Assembly (NCBI GenBank): GCA_902500695.1
Contig: CABVRQ010000006.1
Location: forward strand, 1-7,333
Reading direction: 5' to 3'
From: an uncultured Nitrospira sp.
Lineage (GTDB): Bacteria; Nitrospirota; Nitrospiria; Nitrospirales; UBA8639
DNA: 7,333 nt
The notes under the pieces were generated by a model. That model worked only from the letters and a program-made list of their open reading frames with translations. It did no database searches and was not told the origin of the DNA. The position numbers and the translations under genes are program-made. Shown piece by piece: positions 1 to 6,436 of the stretch. Numbering within the stretch: the stretch's first letter is position 1; the number at the start of each line of letters is the position of its first letter.

Positions 1-83
1 AGTCTGGCCGAAGGGGCTGGCTGTGGCGGTGGGGGGCCAGCCTGTTTAAACACTCCCTCAGTCCTCAGATTAGTCTCTGTCAC
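1..83 (-). CDS. possible N-terminus of a proline-rich protein (partial, runs off left edge)
   Basis: A minus-strand frame beginning at a GTG at 83, or more likely at the GTG at 53, stays open to the window edge. From 83 it reads MTETNLRTEGVFKQAG and then a PPPPQPAPSAR stretch. The GTG at 53 is preceded by GAGGACTGAGGGA, which holds AGGA eight bases and GAGGG about two bases upstream, giving it the better ribosome binding site. The proline-rich start would be a flexible N-terminal tail. Fewer than 28 codons are visible, so no function can be given. The GC-rich inverted repeat GGCTGG/CCAGCC at 15-42 falls inside this frame and may simply reflect the proline codons. Confidence 0.35.
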   Translation of the reverse strand, partial: MTETNLRTEGVFKQAGPPPPQPAPSAR

Positions 84-109
84 TTCTATGCCGAGGAAAA
101 GGCAAAACC

Positions 110-124
110 ATTGAAAGGTTCAAT
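110..124 (-). terminator. weak hairpin after the GT9 gene
   Basis: A perfect 6-base inverted repeat, ATTGAA and TTCAAT, with a 3-base loop lies 46 bases beyond the GT9 stop. In the minus-strand transcript it is followed by a moderately U-rich GGTTTTGCCTTTTCC. The stem is AT-rich and the U-run is interrupted, so it would be at best a leaky terminator; it may be chance. Confidence 0.2.
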
Positions 125-169
125 AACCCCCGTCACAAAATCCTTAAATGCCTGAGTGGCCGCGTAGAC

Positions 170-1168
170 TCAATCAAGAAATTGGCGCGCGACACGGCAG
201 ACTTCCTCGACTGATATTTGTCGCATACAGCTTTCTTCTCCACGGGTACATTCGGAATAACCACATTCCTCGCAGTCCAGGCCTTTGTAAATCACGGCGA
301 CCGTTTTTCCTCTCGGACCCCACACCTGAGGGTCCGATGGACCGAATAGGCCCAGAACCGGGCATCCGACAGCTGCCGCCATATGCATCGGCCCACCATC
401 GTTCCCGATAAATAAGGCGCTTCGCTTCATCATGGCCGCAAGTTGACGCAACTGGGTTCGCCCCATCACAGTATGCGGCTTGGACCTGGTCAAATCGACA
501 ATGTGTTGTCCAATCAGCATCTCTGACTGGTGTCCGATCAAAGCTACAACGGCTCCTTGATCGGCCAGCCAATCTGCCACGGCGGCAAATCGCTCGAGAG
601 GCCAGGCTTTATTGGCATATCGCGCTAGCGGATGCAGAAGCACCAATGGCGCCTGCCCAATCTGGAGCGAAGCCAACAGATGATCGCCTTGATCCTGGTC
701 ATCGGGTCGCAGATACAATTCCGGATTGCCGACGGGATCACTAATACCTAAGGCCGATAAGGCCTGGGCGTGATAATCCACCATATGCATGGAACCATAG
801 GCTGATGGCAGCACATGGGTATACAGCTTTCCACGCCACCGATTCTCTCGATTAAACCCCAACCTGATCCTGGCACCACTCCAATATGACAGAAATGCAG
901 AACGATCCCCGTCTGTTAAATCCACGACCCCATCAAAACGAGCCTGGCGAAGCGTTTGGTAACACGCCAATTGATTGCCCCATCCTTCACGAGGCAGCAC
1001 CATGATGTTCTCCAGATGGGGATTGCCGAATAACACACTTTCCGTTCCAGGATTCACCAGAAAGGTGAGTGAGGCCTCGGGAAATCGCTTGCGCAGAATG
1101 GGGAGAAGAGGGGTGGATAACACGACATCCCCGATATACCGAAGCTTAATAAGAAGAATACGTTTCAC
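170..1168 (-). CDS. family 9 glycosyltransferase, LPS heptosyltransferase-like
   Basis: A 332-residue GT-B fold protein of the ADP-heptose:LPS heptosyltransferase family, most like the WaaQ/RfaQ branch, which adds heptose or a related sugar to the inner core of LPS on the cytoplasmic side. The N-terminus reads KRILLIKLRYIGDVVLSTP (2-20) with the family Asp14. Then come VDLTDGDRSAF (82-92), HPLARYANKAWPLERF (179-194), and the donor-site segment FIGNDGGPMHMAAAVG (253-268), followed by LFGPSDPQVWGP (274-285). Four Cys (299, 302, 307, 314) lie in the C-terminal segment, as in many GT9 proteins. The start is a GTG with no clear Shine-Dalgarno of its own; the family motif begins four residues later, so the start is sound. 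Length is normal. It is the last complete gene of the operon in this window. The exact sugar is not determinable from sequence. Confidence 0.93.
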   Translation of the reverse strand: MKRILLIKLRYIGDVVLSTPLLPILRKRFPEASLTFLVNPGTESVLFGNPHLENIMVLPREGWGNQLACYQTLRQARFDGVVDLTDGDRSAFLSYWSGARIRLGFNRENRWRGKLYTHVLPSAYGSMHMVDYHAQALSALGISDPVGNPELYLRPDDQDQGDHLLASLQIGQAPLVLLHPLARYANKAWPLERFAAVADWLADQGAVVALIGHQSEMLIGQHIVDLTRSKPHTVMGRTQLRQLAAMMKRSALFIGNDGGPMHMAAAVGCPVLGLFGPSDPQVWGPRGKTVAVIYKGLDCEECGYSECTRGEESCMRQISVEEVCRVARQFLD

Positions 1169-1254
1169 GTGAATCGTGGTGACATCGAGATTATCCTGAA
1201 ATAAAAATCATTCAGGGGAACCGTTCGGAATACACTCCGAGGGGGAGCTTCATG
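1169..1254 (-). other. intercistronic region with two small hairpins and a mini-ORF before the GT9 gene
   Basis: This 86-base gap is the longest between complete genes here. It holds two inverted repeats: TCGGA/TCCGA at 1225-1240 with a 6-base loop, and CCTGAA/TTCAGG at 1195-1216 with a 10-base AU-rich loop. The second arm of the latter overlaps an AGGA that sits 8 bases before an ATG at 1185. That ATG opens a six-codon frame (MSPRFT) whose TGA overlaps the GTG start of the GT9 gene (GTGA). A GATAAT at 1195-1190 resembles a -10 box, but no matching -35 box is seen. The stems are short and no U-run follows, so neither is called a terminator. An mRNA control or processing site is possible. Confidence 0.3.
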
Positions 1255-1986
1255 TCAGGAATCCGTATGATGGAAAGGAAGGGACGCTTGCCAATAAGGC
1301 CATAAGACCGACACGGAATAAATCCCCAACACATATTCTCCAAATTCTTCCATCCCCATGAAGAAGAGCTGTGCGTCTTCTAACCCAAGAAGTGGAAGAT
1401 AATAGGCATGCACTTTATCCAATATCACACACAAACCCAGCAGAACCCCTCCCATCATCATTTGCCCAATCCAGGGGGCACGATGGTTCCAGGCTTCAGC
1501 CAAGCGTGCCCATATTCGAAAACAAAGGACCATTCCAATAACCATAATGGGAATCATCATGCAAACAATAACTAACAGTCGTTCCCAAAGTGGAAAGCGA
1601 GGGCTCCAATAATTCGCAAACTTATCTAAATTCCATCCGGTCGCCCAGACATGCGCATCTAACTCCCGCAGCCCGAATAGAAGACAGAGGGCCATGAGCC
1701 CCAACCACTCGATGCGAAAATGGGACTGACTAAGACTCGCAGTCAGGCACCACACCGTAGCGACAAACCATACGCCCGCACTCATCATCTCAACCGGCCC
1801 ATTTTCTGAGGCAATGACATCGGCCCACCCCGGCAAATTGGTAGACCATTTCGCCAGGAGCGTCATCGTCAAACAAAAAAAGACCGCCTCCGCAAGATTC
1901 CTCCAACACAGGTGGACATGTCCTGGACTTCTATCCCTGGGAAGTGAAGATTTGTCTGACGGCATTTGATGAATTTCAAGTCTCAT
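1255..1986 (-). CDS. multi-pass membrane protein of unknown function
   Basis: A 243-residue integral membrane protein with five or six predicted helices, near residues 31-48, 68-85, 93-107, 135-158, 172-190 and perhaps 205-230. Charged residues cluster in otherwise hydrophobic sequence: E61-N-G-P-V-E66 before helix 2, R107-E-L-D110-A-H112 after helix 3, D190-K191-V-H193 after helix 5, and E213-E214-x-x-E217 near the C-terminus. That pattern is typical of an enzyme or transporter with polar residues at the membrane face, but it matches no family I can name. It is not the EExxxR signature of CAAX proteases. The ATG overlaps the stop of the 110-residue membrane protein (ATGA), which indicates translational coupling; no separate Shine-Dalgarno is seen. 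It lies directly upstream of the GT9 gene in a glycan operon, so a role in glycan modification or export is a reasonable inference. Confidence 0.8.
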   Translation of the reverse strand: MRLEIHQMPSDKSSLPRDRSPGHVHLCWRNLAEAVFFCLTMTLLAKWSTNLPGWADVIASENGPVEMMSAGVWFVATVWCLTASLSQSHFRIEWLGLMALCLLFGLRELDAHVWATGWNLDKFANYWSPRFPLWERLLVIVCMMIPIMVIGMVLCFRIWARLAEAWNHRAPWIGQMMMGGVLLGLCVILDKVHAYYLPLLGLEDAQLFFMGMEEFGEYVLGIYSVSVLWPYWQASLPFHHTDS

Positions 1987-2315
1987 GTCGCTTTGACTGA
2001 CATCTCAAGCAAAAGCAGATAGAACCAGTGACAGCCGCCAGCAAGAATCAACGCCGCGCCTCCAAAGAGTACCGTATGGACCCTCCTGCTCAGGAACCAC
2101 CCTGCACTCACACATCCCATGACGATGAAATAGAGGCCAAGAATGAGAAACCCTAGCCCAATGTACCAAGCTACCAAGGCCATACCCCCGAGGTCATAGA
2201 CATACGGAAGACCTTCCTGATAATAAGGGACGCGAGGAAGCCCTACAGTTACAGCTACCGATATCAGGAACATCCAGGCCGGCCAGGAGATGATCCAATC
2301 CATCGCGTATTTCAT
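1983..2315 (-). CDS. small membrane protein of unknown function
   Basis: A 110-residue hydrophobic protein with about three membrane segments, near residues 9-25, 43-68 and 82-103. The first loop is PRVPYYQEGLPYVYDLGG (28-45), rich in Pro, Tyr and acidic residues. A basic turn, SRRVH (76-80), precedes the last segment. There are two Cys (68, 95) and no recognisable catalytic motif. The start at ATG 2315 is chosen because AAGGGGG lies just upstream and the GT4 gene ends 13 bases earlier. The longer open frame to 2444 overlaps the GT4 C-terminus in another reading frame and is not believed. The stop overlaps the next gene by ATGA, so the two membrane proteins are probably translated together and work together. 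It could be a subunit of a lipid-linked glycan flippase or modification complex, but that rests on context alone. I do not recognise the family. Confidence 0.75.
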   Translation of the reverse strand: MKYAMDWIISWPAWMFLISVAVTVGLPRVPYYQEGLPYVYDLGGMALVAWYIGLGFLILGLYFIVMGCVSAGWFLSRRVHTVLFGGAALILAGGCHWFYLLLLEMSVKAT

Positions 2316-2318
2316 GAA

Positions 2319-2325
2319 CCCCCTT
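2319..2325 (-). promoter_or_regulatory. ribosome binding site of the 110-residue membrane protein
   Basis: An AAGGGGG stretch lies between the GT4 stop codon TAG (2331-2329) and the ATG at 2315. It is the best-placed Shine-Dalgarno-like sequence in this junction and decides the start of the small membrane protein in favour of ATG 2315 over the long upstream extension that overlaps the GT4 gene. Confidence 0.6.
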
Positions 2326-2328
2326 TTA

Positions 2329-3432
2329 CTAGCCAAGCACGTCCCTATAGAGTTGCAGCGTTTCCTGTGCCGCCCGCTCCCAAGTAAATTGCTTAACCCG
2401 CTCAAACCCCTTGTTGCGTAATTGCGTGTGTAATTGGCGATCACTCACCAGGCGTTCAATTTCCATTCCCAATTGTTCCGGATCGTGAGGGTCCACATAG
2501 AGAGCGGCATCCCCTGCGACTTCCGGCAACGCACTCCCCGTCCCGGTAATTATCGGGACACCACAGGCCATCGCATCAAGAAGTGGAATGCCGAACCCTT
2601 CGTATAAGGACGGAAACACAAAGCCTTCGGCATGGGAATACAGCATCCGTAAATCGTCGCTAGACACATACCCGGGACAACAGACCGAATCCGTGATCCC
2701 CAACTCCGTGGCCGTCTCCGTCAGACTGGCCCCACGGGATTGGACCTCTCCGATGACTACCAGAGACAACGATTTGACAAGTCGGGGAGATCTGGCAAAC
2801 GCCTGAAAAACGACGGTATGATTTTTCCGGGGTTCAGCCCCCCCCACAAACAGCACAAACGGACGGGAAGGTATGTGCAGTCGTGCTTGGACTTCCTGGA
2901 ACTTCTGATGATCCCGTTCAGGAAACATGTCGGGGGAAGGCCCGTGATGAATCACCGCGATACGGTCAGACGAAAGATGAAACATCTCTTGAATTTCCCT
3001 GGAAGAAAATTGTGAGACCGCAACCACTCGTGAGACGTGTCTGGCACGAAAACCCAGTTTCCAGGAGGAAAGAGCCTGTCCGAAAATTTTTTTCGAATAC
3101 TCTGGATAACGTGGCAACCAGACATCATGGATCGTGAGAATGGAGTGACGTTGACCATAATCGGGGGTCTTGAAGTTGGTTCCATGAAAGATATCGAGTG
3201 AGCAACGATCTTTCGCCCTTCGGCCACCCCCCCACGATGACTTGGAACATTTCACGGAGACGTGCGAAGGGACATGAATCGGGAAGGTTTGGGAAGAACC
3301 ACTCGATGAAGCATAAGCCTCCCATTCAATATCTTGAGAACAGGTAAACATGGCAGGGAAAAGACATCGGACATACTGTCCAATCCCGCTATATGGGGAA
3401 CGCATGGGCCCGGCATCAAACCCGACCCGCAT
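2329..3432 (-). CDS. family 4 glycosyltransferase, mannosyltransferase-like
   Basis: A 367-residue GT-B fold transferase of the GT4 group that includes many O-antigen mannosyltransferases. It begins MRVGFDAGPMRSPYSGIGQY, the typical opening with the SGIGQY loop (15-20). Further motifs are DIFHGTNF (80-87), LTIHDVWLPRYPEY (99-112), VVAVSQFSSREI (136-147), FVGGAEPRKNH (195-205) and FPSLYEGFGIPLLDAMACG (273-291). In the E-x7-E motif, E278 is kept and the second position is Asp286, a common conservative change. The frame is open back to 3564 inside the preceding GT2 gene, but the extra 44 residues have no family similarity and the domain starts at the ATG at 3432, so that start is preferred. No good Shine-Dalgarno sequence precedes it. 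It is only distantly similar to the other GT4 protein here. Mannose specificity is a guess from family resemblance. Confidence 0.92.
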   Translation of the reverse strand: MRVGFDAGPMRSPYSGIGQYVRCLFPAMFTCSQDIEWEAYASSSGSSQTFPIHVPSHVSVKCSKSSWGGGRRAKDRCSLDIFHGTNFKTPDYGQRHSILTIHDVWLPRYPEYSKKIFGQALSSWKLGFRARHVSRVVAVSQFSSREIQEMFHLSSDRIAVIHHGPSPDMFPERDHQKFQEVQARLHIPSRPFVLFVGGAEPRKNHTVVFQAFARSPRLVKSLSLVVIGEVQSRGASLTETATELGITDSVCCPGYVSSDDLRMLYSHAEGFVFPSLYEGFGIPLLDAMACGVPIITGTGSALPEVAGDAALYVDPHDPEQLGMEIERLVSDRQLHTQLRNKGFERVKQFTWERAAQETLQLYRDVLG

Positions 3433-3506
3433 CAGGAGTCTGAACCCTGTTGAATCATCGAACAAAGCCTTTTCGCCATGAACTGATTTCCTGACCCGCG
3501 CGCCAT
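3432..3506 (-). CDS. possible minicistron filling the GT2-GT4 gap
   Basis: A 24-codon frame, MARGSGNQFMAKRLCSMIQQ and four more residues, starts six bases after the TAA of the GT2 gene. Its TGA shares one base with the ATG of the GT4 gene at 3432 (TGATG). Its internal ATG at 3479 has AGGA nine bases upstream, whereas the GT4 ATG has no clear ribosome binding site. This is the layout expected if translation of the GT4 gene is coupled to a short leader. No homologue is recognised, and such short frames occur often by chance. Confidence 0.2.
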   Translation of the reverse strand: MARGSGNQFMAKRLCSMIQQGSDS

Positions 3507-3512
3507 CACTCG

Positions 3513-4355
3513 TTACTTCGTTTCCTGAGAACATCCCTGGGCTTCGAGCTGTCTCATATGCCAAAGCTTGGCATATTTCACAAAAGTATACATACTGGAC
3601 AGGGCACTGACTAAAAATCCCGCCATCCCATCACGATAAGCCTTCCGTGCGAAATAATATTTCGAAAAGGTAAAAATCGGACGAAAGAGAAGATCCGTGC
3701 CACGCACATGACGTTTGGTTCTGGCCCGGTCTTGAGCAGCCAGCGTGGTGAAATTCGGAAATTTTTCAAAATAATTATGAAGCGTGGGTCTGGTGAGGTG
3801 CACCAATGGACAGGAGAGATAGGCGGATTCTCCTGAAAATATGAATTTATTGTGTGGCTCCGCATCATCCAAATGGCCGATTCCTCGTCGGAACAGACGC
3901 AATTGATGATCAGGGTAACAGCCGGCGTTCAACACCAGCGAGCCAAAATAATAATTATGGCGAGGAACATAATACGCCACGGGTCCATTCTTGGAACCTG
4001 AAGACAACACAGCTTCGATCTCAGCCTGCAGTCCAGACGGAATTCGTTCGTCGGAATCTAAAATAAAGACCCAGTCCGTGGAAGCCTGGTCCATCGCATA
4101 ATTTTTTTGATCTCCAAACCCTGCCCAGGGCCGTTGAAAAATCTTTTCCGTAAACGTGCTGGCAATATCCATGGTGCGATCCGTACTGAAGGAATCCACG
4201 ACCACGATTTCATCCATCCACTTCGCGCTTTCCAGGCAAGGCTGAAGATTCTTCTCTTCGTTGAATGCCACTACGGCACAAGAGACCGTTTCCCGCTTGA
4301 TCGAAGTGACATTCTCTTGGGCAGGACTATTCTGGTTTTTCATGATATGAGTCAT
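3513..4355 (-). CDS. WaaE/KdtX-like family 2 glycosyltransferase (copy 2)
   Basis: A 280-residue GT-A fold transferase with the same layout as copy 1: VSCAVVAFNEEKNLQPCLES (24-43), MDEIVVVDSFSTDRT (47-61), a DXD triad D100-S101-D102 in FILDSDERI, and the C-terminal YTFVKYAKLWHM (256-267). The acceptor-side segment differs: copy 1 has an ELVHEGY-like stretch, whereas this protein has DDAEPHNKF (163-171) followed by a longer, Arg-rich region. The two enzymes therefore probably act on different acceptors or donors. A 22-residue polar N-terminal tail and a 13-residue C-terminal extension (268-280) flank the domain. The start may be ATG 4355 or the in-frame ATG at 4343; neither has a strong Shine-Dalgarno sequence. 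It follows the deacetylase gene after 42 bases. Family assignment is firm; the sugar transferred is unknown. Confidence 0.93.
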   Translation of the reverse strand: MTHIMKNQNSPAQENVTSIKRETVSCAVVAFNEEKNLQPCLESAKWMDEIVVVDSFSTDRTMDIASTFTEKIFQRPWAGFGDQKNYAMDQASTDWVFILDSDERIPSGLQAEIEAVLSSGSKNGPVAYYVPRHNYYFGSLVLNAGCYPDHQLRLFRRGIGHLDDAEPHNKFIFSGESAYLSCPLVHLTRPTLHNYFEKFPNFTTLAAQDRARTKRHVRGTDLLFRPIFTFSKYYFARKAYRDGMAGFLVSALSSMYTFVKYAKLWHMRQLEAQGCSQETK

Positions 4356-4397
4356 CCATTCGCCAATCGGCCTGGTTCTTTCACATTCGCAAACGCT

Positions 4398-5168
4398 TCA
4401 CGGGACCTCTGATACCCAAACCGTCCCATACTGCTGGATATCCTGGCAAAGCTCCTCAAGCACCGCCATGCCATCGGCAACCTCCATGCACATTGGATGG
4501 GCAAGGACCGTCGCGGTTCCTCCTTGCTCGCATATACTCCGTATCCTCGTCTTCACGCGGTCGGCCCATTCCCTGATAGTCACCCGTTGGGTAAGACGAT
4601 CCGGTTTGGTTTTTCCATGTTGATATTTTCCATGTAAGATATGTTCATGATCCGGCAGCACATTCATCGGAACCGAACGATAGGCGGGACGCAGCCATTC
4701 GGCAGATATTTTCAAATCAGATACCTCATCGGACACCACATGGATTCCACAGGATTCTAACAAATGATCAGTCTCGGCTGTCCGTATATAACTATGATTT
4801 CGCCAGGTCTGAATTGTTTGGCCCGTCACCTGCTGAATACCGGCAATGGTCCGCTGAATATCACGAAGTTGGTGCGCAGTGGTTCCCCATGGCGTGCCAT
4901 ATATTTTCTTGAATATGCGTGATAATGGATCTCGAAAGGCCGCGTAGGTGTGGCCACCAATTTCACAATGCGGCAGACCCGATAGGATCTTCACCGTGTC
5001 CGGTTCTTCCTGACAGGCTTTCCCGGTAAAAAACAGCGTAACTTTCACTCCGTATTTCCCTGCAATCTCACAATATTTCGCGGCTAACGCGACTTCCGTG
5101 TAAGAAGAAAAGGGGGTATCGGTTCCCTTATACGAGCGTTGATGCACATCCCCTGTCAGACAAACCAT
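4398..5168 (-). CDS. NodB-fold polysaccharide deacetylase-like protein, cytoplasmic
   Basis: A 256-residue protein of the carbohydrate esterase 4 (NodB homology) type, which removes N-acetyl or N-formyl groups from amino sugars using a bound metal. The first barrel strand, MVCLTGDVHQRS, begins at residue 1, so there is no signal peptide or membrane anchor and the enzyme should act in the cytoplasm on a lipid-linked or precursor sugar, comparable in logic to ArnD. Motif 1 is G6-D7-V8-H9 in place of the usual DD pair. Motif 2 is GGHTYAAF (71-78): His73 is kept but the second His or Asp is Ala77. Motif 3 is probably W122-R123-N124-H125, and the last motif is LAHPM with His224. The fold and key histidines support the family call, but the metal site is atypical. 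The ATG start has AAAGGA about 10 bases upstream. It sits between a GT4 and a GT2 gene in one operon. Confidence 0.85.
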   Translation of the reverse strand: MVCLTGDVHQRSYKGTDTPFSSYTEVALAAKYCEIAGKYGVKVTLFFTGKACQEEPDTVKILSGLPHCEIGGHTYAAFRDPLSRIFKKIYGTPWGTTAHQLRDIQRTIAGIQQVTGQTIQTWRNHSYIRTAETDHLLESCGIHVVSDEVSDLKISAEWLRPAYRSVPMNVLPDHEHILHGKYQHGKTKPDRLTQRVTIREWADRVKTRIRSICEQGGTATVLAHPMCMEVADGMAVLEELCQDIQQYGTVWVSEVP

Positions 5169-5205
5169 TTCCCTAGAATCCTTTGCGGCTCAATCCCGCC
5201 ATTTC

Positions 5206-5220
5206 GCCGACGCCTTCGGC
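5206..5220 (-). other. small inverted repeat between GT4 gene and deacetylase gene
   Basis: A perfect 5-base inverted repeat, GCCGA and TCGGC, is separated by 5 bases. It lies in the 58-base gap just after the GT4 stop codon and could form a small GC-rich hairpin in the mRNA. No run of U follows, so it is not a standard intrinsic terminator. It may stabilise or punctuate the transcript, or be chance. Confidence 0.25.
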
Positions 5221-5226
5221 ACCCGT

Positions 5227-6351
5227 TTAAGAACCCTTCACAGCAACGGAAGATTTTGATTGCAACAATCGCCGATACACCCTCTCCGTCTGAGTCAGCA
5301 TGTGTTCCATGGAATATCGTTCTTGAACGACCTGTCGCCCGACCTTCCCCATCCGGGTCGCGGCAATGGGATCGTAAAGAAGACAGGCAATTTTTTCGGC
5401 TAAGATCTCTGGGTCTCTTGGAGGGACCAACAAACCGTTCACGCCATCCTGCACCACCTCGGGCACTCCCCCCACCGCAGAAGCGACCACAGGACGTTCC
5501 ATGGCTAAAGCCTGCGTGAGAGATTGAGGAATACCTTCTTCAAAGGAAGGAATGACCACGACATCAAGTATCGCCAGCAGAGCCGGAACATCTTCCCGAA
5601 ATCCCAGGAGATGCACACTTTGCTCTAACCCAAGCTCTCGAATGCGATCCAAAAGTGCCGGTTGTTCTCCGCCATCTCCGATGATGAGGCACTCGACGGT
5701 AGAAAAACGTTTCTTGAGCCATCCCACCGCCTCGATTAATACCATCATCCCTTTTTCGGGACGAAGAAAAGTGACGGCTCCCACCAGAGGCCCTTGGCTT
5801 CCAAGCCCCAAACTCTTTCGTAAGGACACATCCGGGGGTTGGGGATGGAATCGCTCCAAATCAACTCCGGTTGGAATAGAAATGACCCGGGAAGAGCTCA
5901 GCCGGTTGCGGGTTATCAACCCCTGTCTAACTGCTTCCCCTGTGGTCGTGACGACATGCGGCAATTTCCCATATAAGAGTCGATGCCGCCACGTCCGTGA
6001 GACTGGAGTGCTTTTATGGCGAGTCCGGACAATGATGGGACGTCGGGACGAAATCCGTCCGGCAATCGAGGCCGTCCAACTATCAAGAGACCCGTGCGTA
6101 TTCACCACATCAATCTCATAGCGTTTCAAGATTCGCAAATATGATGGGACCAACGTAATCCACCCTCGCTTGCCGGAAGTGGTCATCTTGACCTGTAATC
6201 CTCGTTGTTCGGCCAGCGCGGCCAACCGGCTCCCGTGTGGGGCAGCCACGACCACCGTATGCCCACGCTTCTCCATCCCTTGAGCTTCCTCCAACACTCG
6301 ATATTCCTGACCTCCCATCCCTAAGGAAGACTCCGTGTGAAGAATTCGCAT
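5227..6351 (-). CDS. family 4 glycosyltransferase (GT-B fold)
   Basis: A 374-residue retaining-type GT4 transferase, probably cytoplasmic or peripheral at the membrane, adding a hexose or related sugar to a growing glycan. The N-terminal domain opens with RILHTESSLGMGGQE (2-16), the nucleotide-sugar loop of the family, and has NTHGSLDSW (84-92). The C-terminal domain shows FLRPEKG (195-201), IIGDGGEQ (223-230) and PSFEEGIPQSLTQALA (268-283), followed by GGVPEV (294-299). In the usual E-x7-E motif the second Glu is replaced: E272 pairs with Q280. The frame stays open upstream to a TTG at 6432, but the domain begins right at the ATG at 6351, where a weak AGGTG precedes it, and the extra 27 residues are proline-rich without family features. 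Alternative in-frame ATGs lie at 6399 and 6393. It lies 85 bases after the first GT2 gene. Confidence 0.92.
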   Translation of the reverse strand: MRILHTESSLGMGGQEYRVLEEAQGMEKRGHTVVVAAPHGSRLAALAEQRGLQVKMTTSGKRGWITLVPSYLRILKRYEIDVVNTHGSLDSWTASIAGRISSRRPIIVRTRHKSTPVSRTWRHRLLYGKLPHVVTTTGEAVRQGLITRNRLSSSRVISIPTGVDLERFHPQPPDVSLRKSLGLGSQGPLVGAVTFLRPEKGMMVLIEAVGWLKKRFSTVECLIIGDGGEQPALLDRIRELGLEQSVHLLGFREDVPALLAILDVVVIPSFEEGIPQSLTQALAMERPVVASAVGGVPEVVQDGVNGLLVPPRDPEILAEKIACLLYDPIAATRMGKVGRQVVQERYSMEHMLTQTERVYRRLLQSKSSVAVKGS

Positions 6352-6436
6352 AGGCACCTGATGACAAGGGGGAGTTGGGCTTATTTTCGGCATAGTCATT
6401 GGAGGATCGGCGAGATAACACAGGAGGTCCAAATGA

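Noticed and set aside
4..42. GC-rich competing inverted repeats (CTGGCC/GGCCAG and GGCTGG/CCAGCC) read as a terminator
   Set aside because: Loops are long, the run after the stem is not U-rich in the transcribed direction, and the bases fit proline-rich codons of an open frame.
174..572. 132-codon open frame on the minus strand within the GT9 gene
   Set aside because: It lies wholly inside a gene with unmistakable family motifs, is Arg/Ser/Gly-rich and shows no domain; it is an overlapping-frame shadow.
1190..1216. Internal promoter with GATAAT before the GT9 gene
   Set aside because: No acceptable -35 box lies 16-18 bases upstream, so it is mentioned only within the intercistronic region.
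2316..2444. 43-residue N-terminal extension of the 110-residue membrane protein
   Set aside because: It overlaps the GT4 C-terminus in another frame and is basic and polar; ATG 2315 has a good ribosome binding site just upstream.
3433..3564. 44-residue N-terminal extension of the second GT4 protein
   Set aside because: It overlaps the GT2 gene, has no family similarity, and the GT4 domain begins exactly at the ATG at 3432.
4353..4387. Short GTG frame ending in ATGA at the second GT2 start, similar to the two minicistrons reported
   Set aside because: It has no Shine-Dalgarno sequence, and stop-start overlaps of this kind are common by chance.
5552..6121. 189-codon plus-strand frame opposite the GT4 gene
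   Set aside because: It is the complement of a well-supported GT4 coding region, Ser/Arg/Thr-rich, with no domain; all other plus-strand frames were rejected for the same reason.
6116..6421. 101-codon minus-strand frame spanning the GT2-GT4 junction
   Set aside because: It overlaps the GT4 N-terminal domain by more than 200 bases, and its composition (Gly, Arg, Ser) looks like a frame-shifted read of that domain.
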